Source of the DNA: Phenylobacterium sp.
Lineage (GTDB): Bacteria; Pseudomonadota; Alphaproteobacteria; Caulobacterales; Caulobacteraceae
Length of the DNA stretch: 34,877 nt
Assembly: GCF_004299445.1 (NCBI RefSeq)
Contig: NZ_SCTC01000028.1
Location: forward strand, 1-34,877
Reading direction: 5' to 3'
The stretch's first letter is position 1; each line of letters opens with the position of its first letter. The position numbers were made by a program, and so were the translations under genes. Below, piece after piece: positions 1 to 6,991 of this stretch. The notes under the pieces were generated by a model. The model saw only the letters and a list, made by a program, of their open reading frames with translations, was not told the origin of the DNA and did no database searches.

Positions 1-2
1 GG

Positions 3-68
3 CTGGGCCGCAAGTCGGGCCGCGGCTTCTACGACTACCGCGGCGACAAGCCCGTCCCGACGCGCTAG
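3..68 (+). CDS. 3-hydroxyacyl-CoA dehydrogenase, C-terminal end only (partial)
   Basis: The window opens inside a gene. The third frame reads LGRKSGRGFYDYRGDKPVPT-R and stops with TAG at 66-68. The string GRKSGRGFYDY is the characteristic C-terminal end of bacterial 3-hydroxybutyryl/3-hydroxyacyl-CoA dehydrogenases, which oxidise 3-hydroxyacyl-CoA with NAD+ in beta-oxidation or butanoate and PHB metabolism. Only about 21 residues are visible, so substrate range cannot be judged. The family call rests on this short motif alone. Confidence 0.7.
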   Translation: MGRKSGRGFYDYRGDKPVPTR

Positions 69-110
69 CGCCCGCCCTCCCCGCCGGGAGAGAAAAATAT
101 CGCCCGCCCC

Positions 111-138
111 CGTCGGCCCGCCCTATCCTCATGCGTCC
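111..138 (+). promoter_or_regulatory. Putative ECF-sigma promoter upstream of the YCII gene
   Basis: CGTCGG (111-116) is followed after exactly 17 bases by CGTCC (134-138), 26 bases before the ATG at 165. The same arrangement, TGTCGG-N17-CGTCC, recurs at 1822-1849 before the VOC gene. A GTC-containing -35 with a CGTC-type -10 is the style recognised by ECF41/ECF42 sigma factors, and an ECF42-type sigma gene lies between the two copies. The assignment to that sigma factor is inference. Confidence 0.55.
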
Positions 139-164
139 TGTGACCACCGAGGAGGCCCGGCGCC

Positions 165-542
165 ATGCTCTACGCCCTGCTCTGCTACAACGACGAAGCC
201 ACCGTTTGGTCCTGGGACAAGGCGCAGGAGAGCGAGGTGATGGACCGCCTCGGCGCCGTCCGCGCGCGGCTTGAAAAGCAGGGAAAGCTGGGGCCGTCGC
301 TTCGGCTGTTGCCCACCACCGCCGCCACCACGCTGCGGAAGAGCGACCCGCCGCTGGTCCTCGATGGCCCCTTCGCCGAGACGAAGGAACAGCTGCTGGG
401 CTTCTACATCATCGACGTGGCCGACCTGGACGAGGCGATCGCCGTCGCGAAGGACCTGGGAGAGGCCAACCCCGGCGGCTCGTATGAGATCCGTCCCCTT
501 GCCGTCTACAACGCCGGCGCGGACCTCCGCGTGAGCGCATGA
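165..542 (+). CDS. YCII-related (DGPF) protein associated with an ECF42 sigma factor
   Basis: This 125-residue protein is a single YCII-like ferredoxin-fold domain. The hallmark DGPFAETKEQ lies at residues 67-76 and is followed by LLGFYIIDVADLDEAI. DGPF proteins are small and cytoplasmic, with no established reaction, and are the typical genetic partners of ECF41/ECF42 sigma factors. A strong GAGGAGG at 149-155 sits nine bases before the ATG, fixing the start. The stop overlaps the next start as ATGA (539-542), so translation is probably coupled to the sigma gene. A putative ECF promoter lies just upstream, suggesting autoregulation of the pair. No obvious truncation. Confidence 0.9.
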   Translation: MLYALLCYNDEATVWSWDKAQESEVMDRLGAVRARLEKQGKLGPSLRLLPTTAATTLRKSDPPLVLDGPFAETKEQLLGFYIIDVADLDEAIAVAKDLGEANPGGSYEIRPLAVYNAGADLRVSA

Positions 543-1813
543 GCGACCTGGCCTGGATCAACGCGGCGATCACCGCCGCGCGGCCCCAGGCCGTGGGCGC
601 CCTGCTCCGCTATTTCCGCGACCTCGACACCGCCGAGGAAGCGTTCCAGGACGCCTGTCTGCGGGCCTTGAAGACCTGGCCGCAGAACGGCCCGCCGCGC
701 GACCCTGCCGCGTGGCTGATCATGGTGGGACGCAACGCCGCGCTGGACGGCGTGCGCAAGCGCTCGCGCCACACCGAGCTGCCGCCCGAGGAAGTCCTGT
801 CCGACCTCGGCGACCAGGAGGAGCGCGCCGTCGAGCAAGTCGACGCCAGCGACTATCGCGACGACGTCCTGCGGCTGCTGTTCATCTGCTGCCATCCCGA
901 CCTGCCCGCCACCCAGCAGATCGCCATGGCCCTGCGGATCGTTTCGGGCCTGACCGTGAAGCAGATCGCCCGCGCCTTCCTCGTCAGCGAAGCGGCGATG
1001 GAGCAGCGGATCACCCGGGCCAAGCGCATCGTGGCCGAGGGCGACGCCGACTTCGAGACTCCAGGGGCCGTCGAGCGCGCGGAGCGGCTCGCGGCCGTGG
1101 CGGCCATGATCTACCTTGTGTTCAACGAGGGCTATTCGGCCGGCGACAATCCTGCCCGCGCCCAGCTGTGCGGCGAGGCGATCCGGCTGGGACGGCTGCT
1201 GCTGCGCCTGTTCCAGGCCGAGCCCGAGATCATGGGGCTGCTGGCGCTGATGCTGGTCCAGCACGCCCGCACCCCGGCGCGCTTCGACGCCGAAGGCCAG
1301 ATCGTGCTCCTGGACGACCAGGACCGCGGCCTCTGGGACCGTGGGATGATCGCCGAGGGTCTGGCGCTGATCGACAAGGCCATGCGCCACCGTCGGCCGG
1401 GCGCCTACCAGGTTCAGGCCGCGATCGCCGCGTTGCATGTACGGGCCCCCACGCCCGCCGACACCGACTGGGCCCAGATCGACGCGCTCTACGCCAATCT
1501 CGAACGCCTGACGCCTTCGCCGGTGATCACGCTGAACCGGGCGGTGGCCGTCTCGAAGGTGGCCGGGCCCGAGGCGGCCCTGACGATGATCGAGCCGTTG
1601 GCGGACAGGCTTTCCGGCTACTTCCACTTTCACGGGCTGAAGGGCGCGCTGAACCTGGAGCTGGGCCGGGAAGCCGAGGCGCGCGCCGCCTTCGGCCGCG
1701 CCATCGCGCTGGCCAACACCGCCGCCGAAGCCGCCCACATCCGCCAGCACCTGGACCGCCTGATGGCGGATCATCATCCCACCGTGCGTGAACCCGGAGC
1801 AGCAAGAGGATAG
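539..1813 (+). CDS. ECF RNA polymerase sigma factor, ECF42-type, with long C-terminal extension
   Basis: 424 residues, about twice a minimal ECF factor. Sigma region 2 spans roughly residues 10-80 (AWLIMVGRNAALDGVRKRS at 58-76). Region 4 is at about 115-165 (GLTVKQIARAFLVSEAAM). The remaining ~250 residues form a DUF6596/TPR-like extension, recognised by YLVFNEGYSAG (192-202). This architecture defines group ECF42, where the extension replaces an anti-sigma factor in controlling activity (family knowledge). No anti-sigma gene is adjacent, in agreement. The gene overlaps the YCII gene by four bases and is followed, across a matching promoter-like element, by a VOC gene. The inducing signal is unknown. 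Confidence 0.92.
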   Translation: MSDLAWINAAITAARPQAVGALLRYFRDLDTAEEAFQDACLRALKTWPQNGPPRDPAAWLIMVGRNAALDGVRKRSRHTELPPEEVLSDLGDQEERAVEQVDASDYRDDVLRLLFICCHPDLPATQQIAMALRIVSGLTVKQIARAFLVSEAAMEQRITRAKRIVAEGDADFETPGAVERAERLAAVAAMIYLVFNEGYSAGDNPARAQLCGEAIRLGRLLLRLFQAEPEIMGLLALMLVQHARTPARFDAEGQIVLLDDQDRGLWDRGMIAEGLALIDKAMRHRRPGAYQVQAAIAALHVRAPTPADTDWAQIDALYANLERLTPSPVITLNRAVAVSKVAGPEAALTMIEPLADRLSGYFHFHGLKGALNLELGREAEARAAFGRAIALANTAAEAAHIRQHLDRLMADHHPTVREPGAARG

Positions 1814-1821
1814 CCGGACAT

Positions 1822-1849
1822 TGTCGGGAGCGGCCGGCCCCGGCCGTCC
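1822..1849 (+). promoter_or_regulatory. Putative ECF-sigma promoter upstream of the VOC gene
   Basis: TGTCGG (1822-1827), a 17-base spacer and CGTCC (1845-1849) end 28 bases before the ATG at 1878. Boxes, spacer and distance to the start nearly match the element at 111-138. The GC-rich spacer is also self-complementary (GGCCGGCCCCGGCC), so part of it could instead act as a hairpin. Assignment to the neighbouring ECF42 factor is inference from position and similarity. Confidence 0.55.
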
Positions 1850-1877
1850 TTAGGGCGCAACGCCCGAGGAGCCTCCG

Positions 1878-2303
1878 ATGTCCGAGACCGCCGAACTGCC
1901 CGCCATGCCAAAGATCGAGACCAAGGGCGGCGTCGTCGCCTACCTGTCGGTGGATGGGGCCCGAAAGGCCGCAGAGTTCATCAAGATCGCCTTCGGCGGC
2001 GAGGAGGTCTTCGCCTACCCCGAGGACGAGCAGGGCCGCACCATGCACATCCACCTGTACGTCAACGGCAGCTCGATGATGCTGGGTGACTTCTATCCCG
2101 AGCACGGCCACGCAAAGGAGACCCCGGCCGGATTCACGATCCAGCTGATGGTCGACGACATCCACGCGTGGTTCGACCGTGCGGTCGCCGCCGGCTGCGA
2201 AGCCATTGTTCCGCCGCAGGAGATGTTCTGGGGCGACACCTGGGGCCAGGTCAAAGACCCGTTCGGCTTCATCTGGGCCTTCAACCAACCCCGCGCCGGC
2301 TAG
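1878..2303 (+). CDS. VOC (glyoxalase/bleomycin-resistance fold) family protein, PhnB-like
   Basis: 141 residues with the paired beta-alpha-beta-beta-beta layout of the VOC superfamily. The first half contains VVAYLSVDGARKAAEFIKIAFG and HIHLYVNGSSMMLGD. The second half contains FTIQLMVDDIHAWFDRAVAAG and ends WGQVKDPFGFIWAF, typical of PhnB/YdcJ-like members. The substrate cannot be inferred. GAGGAG at 1866-1871 supports the start. VOC proteins recur beside YCII genes in ECF41/42 regulons, and the promoter-like element upstream matches that of the YCII gene, so it is probably a target of the neighbouring sigma factor. Confidence 0.85.
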   Translation: MSETAELPAMPKIETKGGVVAYLSVDGARKAAEFIKIAFGGEEVFAYPEDEQGRTMHIHLYVNGSSMMLGDFYPEHGHAKETPAGFTIQLMVDDIHAWFDRAVAAGCEAIVPPQEMFWGDTWGQVKDPFGFIWAFNQPRAG

Positions 2304-2367
2304 GCCCACTGCGCGATATGGCCTCTGGCGGCGCGACGCGAGGGCCCGCGCTGATCCCGATTCGACG

Positions 2368-2397
2368 TTAACCATTCCCGAACCGGCACATGGTTAA
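2368..2397. promoter_or_regulatory. TTAACCAT inverted repeat (CtrA-type half-sites) before tipF
   Basis: TTAACCAT (2368-2375) and ATGGTTAA (2390-2397) form a perfect 8-base inverted repeat with a 14-base spacer, in the 151-base gap before the EAL gene. TTAA/TTAACCAT is the half-site associated with the cell-cycle regulator CtrA in Caulobacter. GANTC (CcrM) sites at 2359-2363 and 2438-2442 flank it. The spacing differs from the usual direct TTAA-N7-TTAA arrangement, so control by CtrA is a proposal. Confidence 0.5.
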
Positions 2398-2454
2398 TGA
2401 ATTCGACTAGCCCGGGGACCACCTCGATACTCCGGGTGATTCGGAAGCAGGACC

Positions 2455-3696
2455 ATGCGGCGGCTCACTCTCGCGCTTCTCTGTGCGACCTACCTCTGCC
2501 TCTCGCTGATCGTCGCGCTCACCCTGTGGCGCAGCGGCTTCGGCTGGGGGGTGGCGATCTCGGCGATGATGGGCGGCCTGGGGCTCTGCCTCGCGTCGCA
2601 TGGCATGATCATGCGCTTCCTCGAGATGCGCGAGCTGCGCGGTGAGGTCGAGGCCGTCCGCGACGCCCATCGCATCCTGCTGGACCAGGTCGTCGCTATC
2701 GACGGCCGCGTCACGGACGTGGCCCGGGTGGTCGAATCCGACGTCTCGCGCGCCGCCGCGCTGACCGACGAGGTTCACCTGCTGGAGGAGCTGGTCGAGA
2801 AGATGAGCCAGCGGATGGACGAGCCCCGCGCCCCCTATCTCGCCGCCCAGGGCGGCCAGGACGTCCGCCGCCCGCAGAGCCTGGTAGGCGTCGTCAAGGA
2901 GGCCCTGATGGAGGGCCGCGTCGACCTCTACCTCCAGCCGGTGATGGCGCTGCCCCAGCGCAAGACCGTCTTCTACGAGAGCTTCACGCGCCTGCGCGAC
3001 CCGTCCGGCCGGGTGATCATGCCCGCCGAGTACCTGACCGTCGCCGAACCCGGCGGCCTGGTCACCGCGATCGACAACCTGATGCTGTTCCGCTGCGTCC
3101 AGATCATCCGCCGGCTGGCCCGGCAGGATCGCCGCGTCGGCATCTTCTGCAACATCTCGATGTCCAGCCTGGGCGACGAAGAGTTCTTCCCGCAGTTCCT
3201 CGACCTGCTGCGCGCCAACCGCGACCTGTCGCCGGCGCTGGTGTTCGAGATCGGACAGGCCGGCTTCGACACCCGCACATCGGTCCAGGCCCGCAACATG
3301 GCCAAGCTGGCTGACCTGGGCTTCCGCTTCAGCCTCGACAAGGTGAAGAACCTCGACCTCGACCTCCAGGACCTGCAGCGCTCGGACGTGAAGTTCGTGA
3401 AGGTGGCCGCCCAGACGCTGCTGGACGAGCTGACCACGGTGGAGAACCGGCTGGTCCTGCGCTCGATGCCGGACCTCGCCGCCGAGGACTTCGCGCTGCT
3501 GGCCCGCCGCTACGGCGTCGACCTGGTGGCCGAGAAGGTGGAGAACGAGCGGCAGGTCGTCGACATCCTCGACCTCGACATCCAGCTGGGCCAGGGTCAC
3601 CTGTTCGGCGAACCCCGCGCCATCAAGAGCGACGTTCTGGCCGAAGCCGGCCAGCCGGGCGCGACCGTCGAGCGCCTCCGCGTCCGCGCGGCTTAA
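2455..3696 (+). CDS. tipF: TipF-like degenerate EAL-domain flagellar assembly factor
   Basis: 413 residues: two hydrophobic segments (about 4-25 and 31-53), a helical probably coiled-coil stretch (55-125), and an EAL domain (145-395). The EAL signature is changed to YESF (174-177). N233, E265, K313 and the AEKVE loop (359-363) survive, but the DDFGTG loop has become FSLDKVKN (292-299) and E-I-T-E is EIGQ. Such a domain should bind cyclic di-GMP rather than hydrolyse it, as known for Caulobacter TipF, a polar flagellum assembly factor with this membrane/coiled-coil/EAL order. The preceding TTAACCAT repeat fits cell-cycle control. The tipF call rests on architecture and neighbourhood. Confidence 0.8.
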   Translation: MRRLTLALLCATYLCLSLIVALTLWRSGFGWGVAISAMMGGLGLCLASHGMIMRFLEMRELRGEVEAVRDAHRILLDQVVAIDGRVTDVARVVESDVSRAAALTDEVHLLEELVEKMSQRMDEPRAPYLAAQGGQDVRRPQSLVGVVKEALMEGRVDLYLQPVMALPQRKTVFYESFTRLRDPSGRVIMPAEYLTVAEPGGLVTAIDNLMLFRCVQIIRRLARQDRRVGIFCNISMSSLGDEEFFPQFLDLLRANRDLSPALVFEIGQAGFDTRTSVQARNMAKLADLGFRFSLDKVKNLDLDLQDLQRSDVKFVKVAAQTLLDELTTVENRLVLRSMPDLAAEDFALLARRYGVDLVAEKVENERQVVDILDLDIQLGQGHLFGEPRAIKSDVLAEAGQPGATVERLRVRAA

Positions 3697-3790
3697 GGGG
3701 TCCCCGCGGTTCGGACTTTCCTTCCCCGCTTGGTGGGAAAGGCAGGAGTAGCGTTGACCTGCCCCCTAACGCCCGGTACCGCCCGCCCCA

Positions 3791-4657
3791 ATGACCTCCC
3801 CCACGCCGATCTCCGGGCTGTCCCAGCTCGCCGCCCGCTACGATGTGCTGCTTTGCGACGTGTGGGGCGTGATCCACAACGGCCGTGAGAGCTTCCCCGC
3901 CGCCTGCGCCGCCCTGGCGCGGTTCCGGGCCGAGGTGGGGCCCGTGATCCTGATCTCCAACGCGCCCCGGCCCCATCCGCCGATCGTGGAGCAGCTCGAC
4001 AGCCTGGGCGTCCCCCGCACGGCGTGGACCCAGCTCATCACCTCGGGCGACGCCACCCGGACCCTCCTGGCCCAGCGCGCACCAGGCCGCTGCTGGAAGA
4101 TCGGACCGGATCGCGACAGCGTGCTCTATGAGGGTCTGGACCTGCGGGAGGGTGGCCCCGAGGACGCCGACTTCATCTGTGTCACCGGCCCCTACGACGA
4201 CGAGAACGACGAGCCGGGCGACTATCGCGACCGCTTCATCGCCTGCGTCGCGCGCGGGCTGGAGCTGATCTGCGCGAACCCCGACATCGTCGTCCAGCGC
4301 GGCGACCGGCTGATCTACTGCGGCGGCGCCCTGGCTCAACTCTACGAGAGCCTGGGCGGTCGTGCGGTGATGGCGGGCAAGCCCTATGCGCCGATCTACG
4401 AGATGGCCCTGTCGGTGGCCGCCGAGCGCCTGGGCCGGCCGGTGGACCCCACCCGCGTGCTGTGCGTGGGCGACGGCCTGCCCACGGACGTGCGCGGCGC
4501 CAACGCACGCGGCCTCGACGTCCTCTTCGTCGCCAGCGGCATCCACGGCGCCGAAACGATCGGACCCGATGGCCTGATCCTGCCGGTGGTCGAGGACCTC
4601 CTGCGGCAAGAGGGCCTACAGGCGAACTGGGCGATCGCGGATATGATCTGGTCGTAA
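3791..4657 (+). CDS. TIGR01459-type HAD-superfamily class IIA hydrolase
   Basis: 288 residues. Motif I is DVWGVIHNG (D23 the predicted nucleophile), where W replaces the usual second aspartate as in this subfamily. Motif II is ILISNAP (S56), motif III MAGKPYAPIY (K197), and motif IV VGDGLPTDVRGA (D228, D233). The large insertion between motifs II and III is the class IIA cap. These are cytoplasmic phosphatases of unknown physiological substrate, related to NagD and p-nitrophenyl phosphatases. No good ribosome-binding site precedes the ATG, and the upstream 94 bases hold only a weak hairpin, so the start may be leaderless. It lies between tipF and maoC. Confidence 0.88.
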   Translation: MTSPTPISGLSQLAARYDVLLCDVWGVIHNGRESFPAACAALARFRAEVGPVILISNAPRPHPPIVEQLDSLGVPRTAWTQLITSGDATRTLLAQRAPGRCWKIGPDRDSVLYEGLDLREGGPEDADFICVTGPYDDENDEPGDYRDRFIACVARGLELICANPDIVVQRGDRLIYCGGALAQLYESLGGRAVMAGKPYAPIYEMALSVAAERLGRPVDPTRVLCVGDGLPTDVRGANARGLDVLFVASGIHGAETIGPDGLILPVVEDLLRQEGLQANWAIADMIWS

Positions 4658-4738
4658 GCGGACCTGAGTCGCGAGCCGGGTGCACGGACCGGCGGACGGC
4701 TTGAAAGGGACGCGCAACGCGGAGAAGGGGGTTCTTCC

Positions 4739-5161
4739 GTGCAAGGTCTTTACATCGACGAGCTGACCGTCGGTCAGTTCGCGGAGATGAGCCGCGTCGT
4801 GGGCGTGGCCGACATCGAGGCGTTCGCCGAGGTCTCGGGCGACAACAATCCGGTCCACCTGGACGACGCCTACGCCAAGGGCACCGCGTTCGGCGAGCGC
4901 ATCGCCCACGGCATGCTCTCAGGCGCCTACATCTCGGCGATCCTCGGCACCAAGCTGCCGGGGCCGGGCGCCATCTATCTTTCGCAATCGCTGCGGTTCC
5001 GTCGGCCGGTGAAGGTGGGCGACCTGGTCGTGGCCCGCGCCACCATCAAGGCGCTGGACGTCAACAAGGGCCACGTGACCCTGGACACCGTTTGCGAGGT
5101 TGGCGGCAAGACGGTGGTCGAAGGCGAAGCTCTGGTGATTGCGCCCCGCCGCGGGGCGTGA
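4739..5161 (+). CDS. MaoC-like (R)-specific enoyl-CoA hydratase
   Basis: 140 residues forming one hot-dog fold. The hydratase-2 motif is SGDNNPVHLDD, with the catalytic pair D35 and H40. IAHGML (55-60) and SLRFRRPVKVGDLV are typical of PhaJ/MaoC proteins. The enzyme hydrates trans-2-enoyl-CoA to (R)-3-hydroxyacyl-CoA, linking beta-oxidation to PHA synthesis or acting in related acyl-CoA chemistry. The start is a GTG preceded by GGAG at 4721-4724; MQGLYIDELTVGQ agrees with family N-termini. It ends 13 bases before ribF and is probably cotranscribed with it. Confidence 0.88.
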   Translation: MQGLYIDELTVGQFAEMSRVVGVADIEAFAEVSGDNNPVHLDDAYAKGTAFGERIAHGMLSGAYISAILGTKLPGPGAIYLSQSLRFRRPVKVGDLVVARATIKALDVNKGHVTLDTVCEVGGKTVVEGEALVIAPRRGA

Positions 5162-5174
5162 CAATCGGGGGCGC

Positions 5175-6116
5175 ATGAAGCGCATCCGGGTCATTCGCGG
5201 CTGGAAGGATCTGTCCGACGGCGATCGCGGCGCAGCCGTCGCCATGGGCAGTTTTGACGGCGTCCATCTGGGCCACCAGCAGGTGATCGAGCTGGCGGCG
5301 CGAGCCGCGGACGACCTGGGCGCGCCCTTGGGCGTGATCACCTTCGATCCGCATCCGCGCGTGTACTTCCGCCCCGAAGAACCGGCCTTCCGCCTGATGA
5401 AGACCGATCAGCAGGCGCGGGCGCTGGAGAAGCTGAACGTCGACATCCTTTACGTCCTGCCGCTTGAGCCCGAGCTGGCGGGCATGACCGACCGCGAGTT
5501 CGCGACAGACGTGCTGCACAGGGGCCTGGGCGCCCGCCACGTGGCCGTTGGGTTCGACAATTCGTTCGGCAAGGGCCGGTCGGGCTCGCCGGCCACCATG
5601 CGCCAGTATGGCGCCGAGCTGGGGTTCGGCGTGTCGGTGGCCGAGCCGGTAGGTGACGGCGGCGAGAAGTTCTCGTCCACCCAGGTGCGCGACGCCCTGC
5701 GCGACGGCCGCCCCGAGGTCGCCGCCGAGATCCTGGGCCGCCCGTTCGCCATCGAGGGGCCGGTGCAGCGCGGCCGGCAGCTGGGCCGCAAGCTGGGTTT
5801 CCCGACCGCCAACGTGGATCTGGCCGACTATGTCTCGCCGCGTTTCGGGGTCTATGCGGTGCGCACGCGCCTGTCGGACGGCCGCCAGTTCGACGGCGTC
5901 GCCAATATCGGCGTGAACCCGACCGTCCAGGGCGTGACGAGGCCCCTTCTCGAGGTCTGGCTCTTCGACTTCGACGAAGACATCTACGATCGCGTCATCG
6001 AGACCGACCTGGTGGCCTTCCTGCGGCCCGAGGAGAAGTTCGACAGCCTCGAGGTGATGACCGAACAGGTCACGCGGGATGCGGACAACGCGCGGCGAGT
6101 GCTCTCCCGCCCCTGA
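5175..6116 (+). CDS. ribF: Bifunctional riboflavin kinase / FAD synthetase
   Basis: 313 residues from the ATG at 5175; an in-frame TTG further upstream overlaps maoC and is less likely. The N-terminal nucleotidyltransferase has GSFDGVHLGH (25-34) and TFDPHPRVYF, plus VGFDNSFGKGRSG. The C-terminal riboflavin kinase has GRQLGRKLGFPTANV, NIGVNPTV and LEVWLFDFDEDIYD. The enzyme phosphorylates riboflavin to FMN and adenylates FMN to FAD. In many proteobacteria ribF directly precedes ileS-lspA; here a 3-kb opposite-strand block separates them. It converges on the DUF3606 gene with a 12-base gap and no visible terminator. Confidence 0.96.
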   Translation: MKRIRVIRGWKDLSDGDRGAAVAMGSFDGVHLGHQQVIELAARAADDLGAPLGVITFDPHPRVYFRPEEPAFRLMKTDQQARALEKLNVDILYVLPLEPELAGMTDREFATDVLHRGLGARHVAVGFDNSFGKGRSGSPATMRQYGAELGFGVSVAEPVGDGGEKFSSTQVRDALRDGRPEVAAEILGRPFAIEGPVQRGRQLGRKLGFPTANVDLADYVSPRFGVYAVRTRLSDGRQFDGVANIGVNPTVQGVTRPLLEVWLFDFDEDIYDRVIETDLVAFLRPEEKFDSLEVMTEQVTRDADNARRVLSRP

Positions 6117-6128
6117 CGGGGCAGGAAG

Positions 6129-6314
6129 TCAGCGCCGCTTGCCCAGCTCCGCGGCGATGTCCTTGGTCATCTTGCCGACCTTGCGGTGGGCCGCGGTGAG
6201 CTGGTCCTTGGTCACGCCCCACTTCTTCATCCAATACTCGACCGCCTTGCGCTCGGTGAGGTCGAGGCGGTCCTTGTCGATGAAGAAGCCGCCCTTGTCC
6301 TTCAGGCCCGCCAT
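6129..6314 (-). CDS. DUF3606 small basic protein
   Basis: 61 residues starting MAGLKDKGGFFIDKDRLDLT and ending DIAAELGKRR. The pattern RLDLTERKAVEYWMKKWGV followed by TKDQLTAAHRKVGK matches the DUF3606 family of short, charged proteins common in alphaproteobacteria, with no known function. The start is fixed by a GGAGGAGA ribosome-binding site (complement of 6321-6328). A longer upstream reading of the frame would run into the inverted repeat and has no support. It is the last of a run of six short minus-strand genes beginning at the cold-shock gene. Confidence 0.8.
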   Translation of the reverse strand: MAGLKDKGGFFIDKDRLDLTERKAVEYWMKKWGVTKDQLTAAHRKVGKMTKDIAAELGKRR

Positions 6315-6353
6315 GGCGAATCTCCTCCGCGCGCCGCAGGCGCTATCAGGATT

Positions 6354-6441
6354 GTCCACGAACCACGCGAACCACACAAACGTCACGTGACGCAGCCGGG
6401 ACCGCGAGGATGAGTCTGTGTGGTTCGTGTGGTTCGTGGAC
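6354..6441. repeat. Near-perfect 25-base inverted repeat with a palindrome in its loop
   Basis: The arm at 6354-6378 (GTCCACGAACCACGCGAACC...) pairs with 6417-6441 with one mismatch in 25. Each arm itself contains two copies of CGAACCAC. The 38-base loop holds a perfect 12-base palindrome, CGTCACGTGACG (6381-6392). The element fills the gap between the 85-residue gene and the DUF3606 gene. It may be a dispersed palindromic element, a large RNA hairpin that ends or stabilises the upstream message, or a protein-binding site. Confidence 0.85.
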
Positions 6442-6465
6442 GAAGCCAGCGGCGCTGGCGCGCCA

Positions 6466-6723
6466 CTACCGGCTGACGGTGATGTCCTTGATCAGCGACT
6501 GGACCGTGGCCTTGCCGCCGGCGTTCCAGACCTGCTTCAGGTAGGCCAGCGTGCGGGCCGCGGCGTCCTCGTGCTTCCAGTCGCAGGCGACGAAGGTGCA
6601 GTCCTCGAACACGGGCGTGCCGCCGCCGGCGTAGACGAGCCGGCTGTCGCGGAATTCGCACTGCGTGAAGATTTCATCGTCCAGCTGGACGGTCTCGTGA
6701 TTGTAGATGACGCCGCTCGGCAT
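6466..6723 (-). CDS. Conserved hypothetical protein, short beta-helix/pentapeptide-like
   Basis: 85 residues with alternating short strands: FTQCEFRDSRLVYAGGGTP followed by VFEDCTFVACDW. These C-x-F and C-x-W spacings resemble one or two rungs of a pentapeptide or right-handed beta-helix fold, followed by a C-terminal helix (AARTLAYLKQVWNAGG). I do not recognise a function. It begins two bases after the stop of the 52-residue gene upstream (TGAACATG), so the two are almost certainly translationally coupled. There is no signal peptide. Confidence 0.7.
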   Translation of the reverse strand: MPSGVIYNHETVQLDDEIFTQCEFRDSRLVYAGGGTPVFEDCTFVACDWKHEDAAARTLAYLKQVWNAGGKATVQSLIKDITVSR

Positions 6724-6725
6724 GT

Positions 6726-6884
6726 TCAGCTTTCGTCGGCCGAAGGTTCGGCCTCATCAGGGTTTGTCGCGCCGCGCTCGCGTTCGCGCTGCTCGCGCTT
6801 GGCAGCGGCCTTTTCGGCCGTCTTGATCGCCTTCTGGCGATCACGTTCCATGCGCTCGAACTGGTAGTTGGGCTTCCTCGCCAT
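6726..6884 (-). CDS. Short charged protein, 52 residues (MARKPNYQFER family)
   Basis: A 53-codon frame reads MARKPNYQFERMERDRQKAI, continues KTAEKAAAKREQRERERGAT and ends NPDEAEPSADES before TGA (6728-6726). It is almost entirely Lys/Arg/Glu/Ala, a predicted single helix with an acidic tail. Tiny proteins opening MARKPNY-FER are, from memory, widespread in alphaproteobacteria and have no known function. An AGGAG-containing ribosome-binding site precedes the ATG at 6884, and the stop lies two bases before the next start, both supporting a real gene. Confidence 0.75.
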   Translation of the reverse strand: MARKPNYQFERMERDRQKAIKTAEKAAAKREQRERERGATNPDEAEPSADES

Positions 6885-6991
6885 CGGGGCTCCTGGAGAC
6901 TCTTCGGTTCACCTGAACCGTCGGGGCTCAGGACATTCGCCTAGCGGCGGGCCGTTCGGTCCGGAACGGGCCGCGCCCAGGCGGCGACGGG

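Noticed and set aside
539..1777. Long frames on the other strand and in other frames over the ECF gene
   Set aside because: They show only repetitive Arg/Ala/Gly composition. The sigma region 2 and 4 motifs and the ATGA overlap define the real gene.
2400..2405. GAATTC near tipF as a CcrM methylation site
   Set aside because: GANTC needs five bases with TC after N; GAATTC does not fit. Only 2359-2363 and 2438-2442 do.
3715..3745. Hairpin CTTTCC...GGAAAG between tipF and the HAD gene as a terminator
   Set aside because: The stem is only about six to seven pairs with a long loop and no T-run, so it is too weak to annotate.
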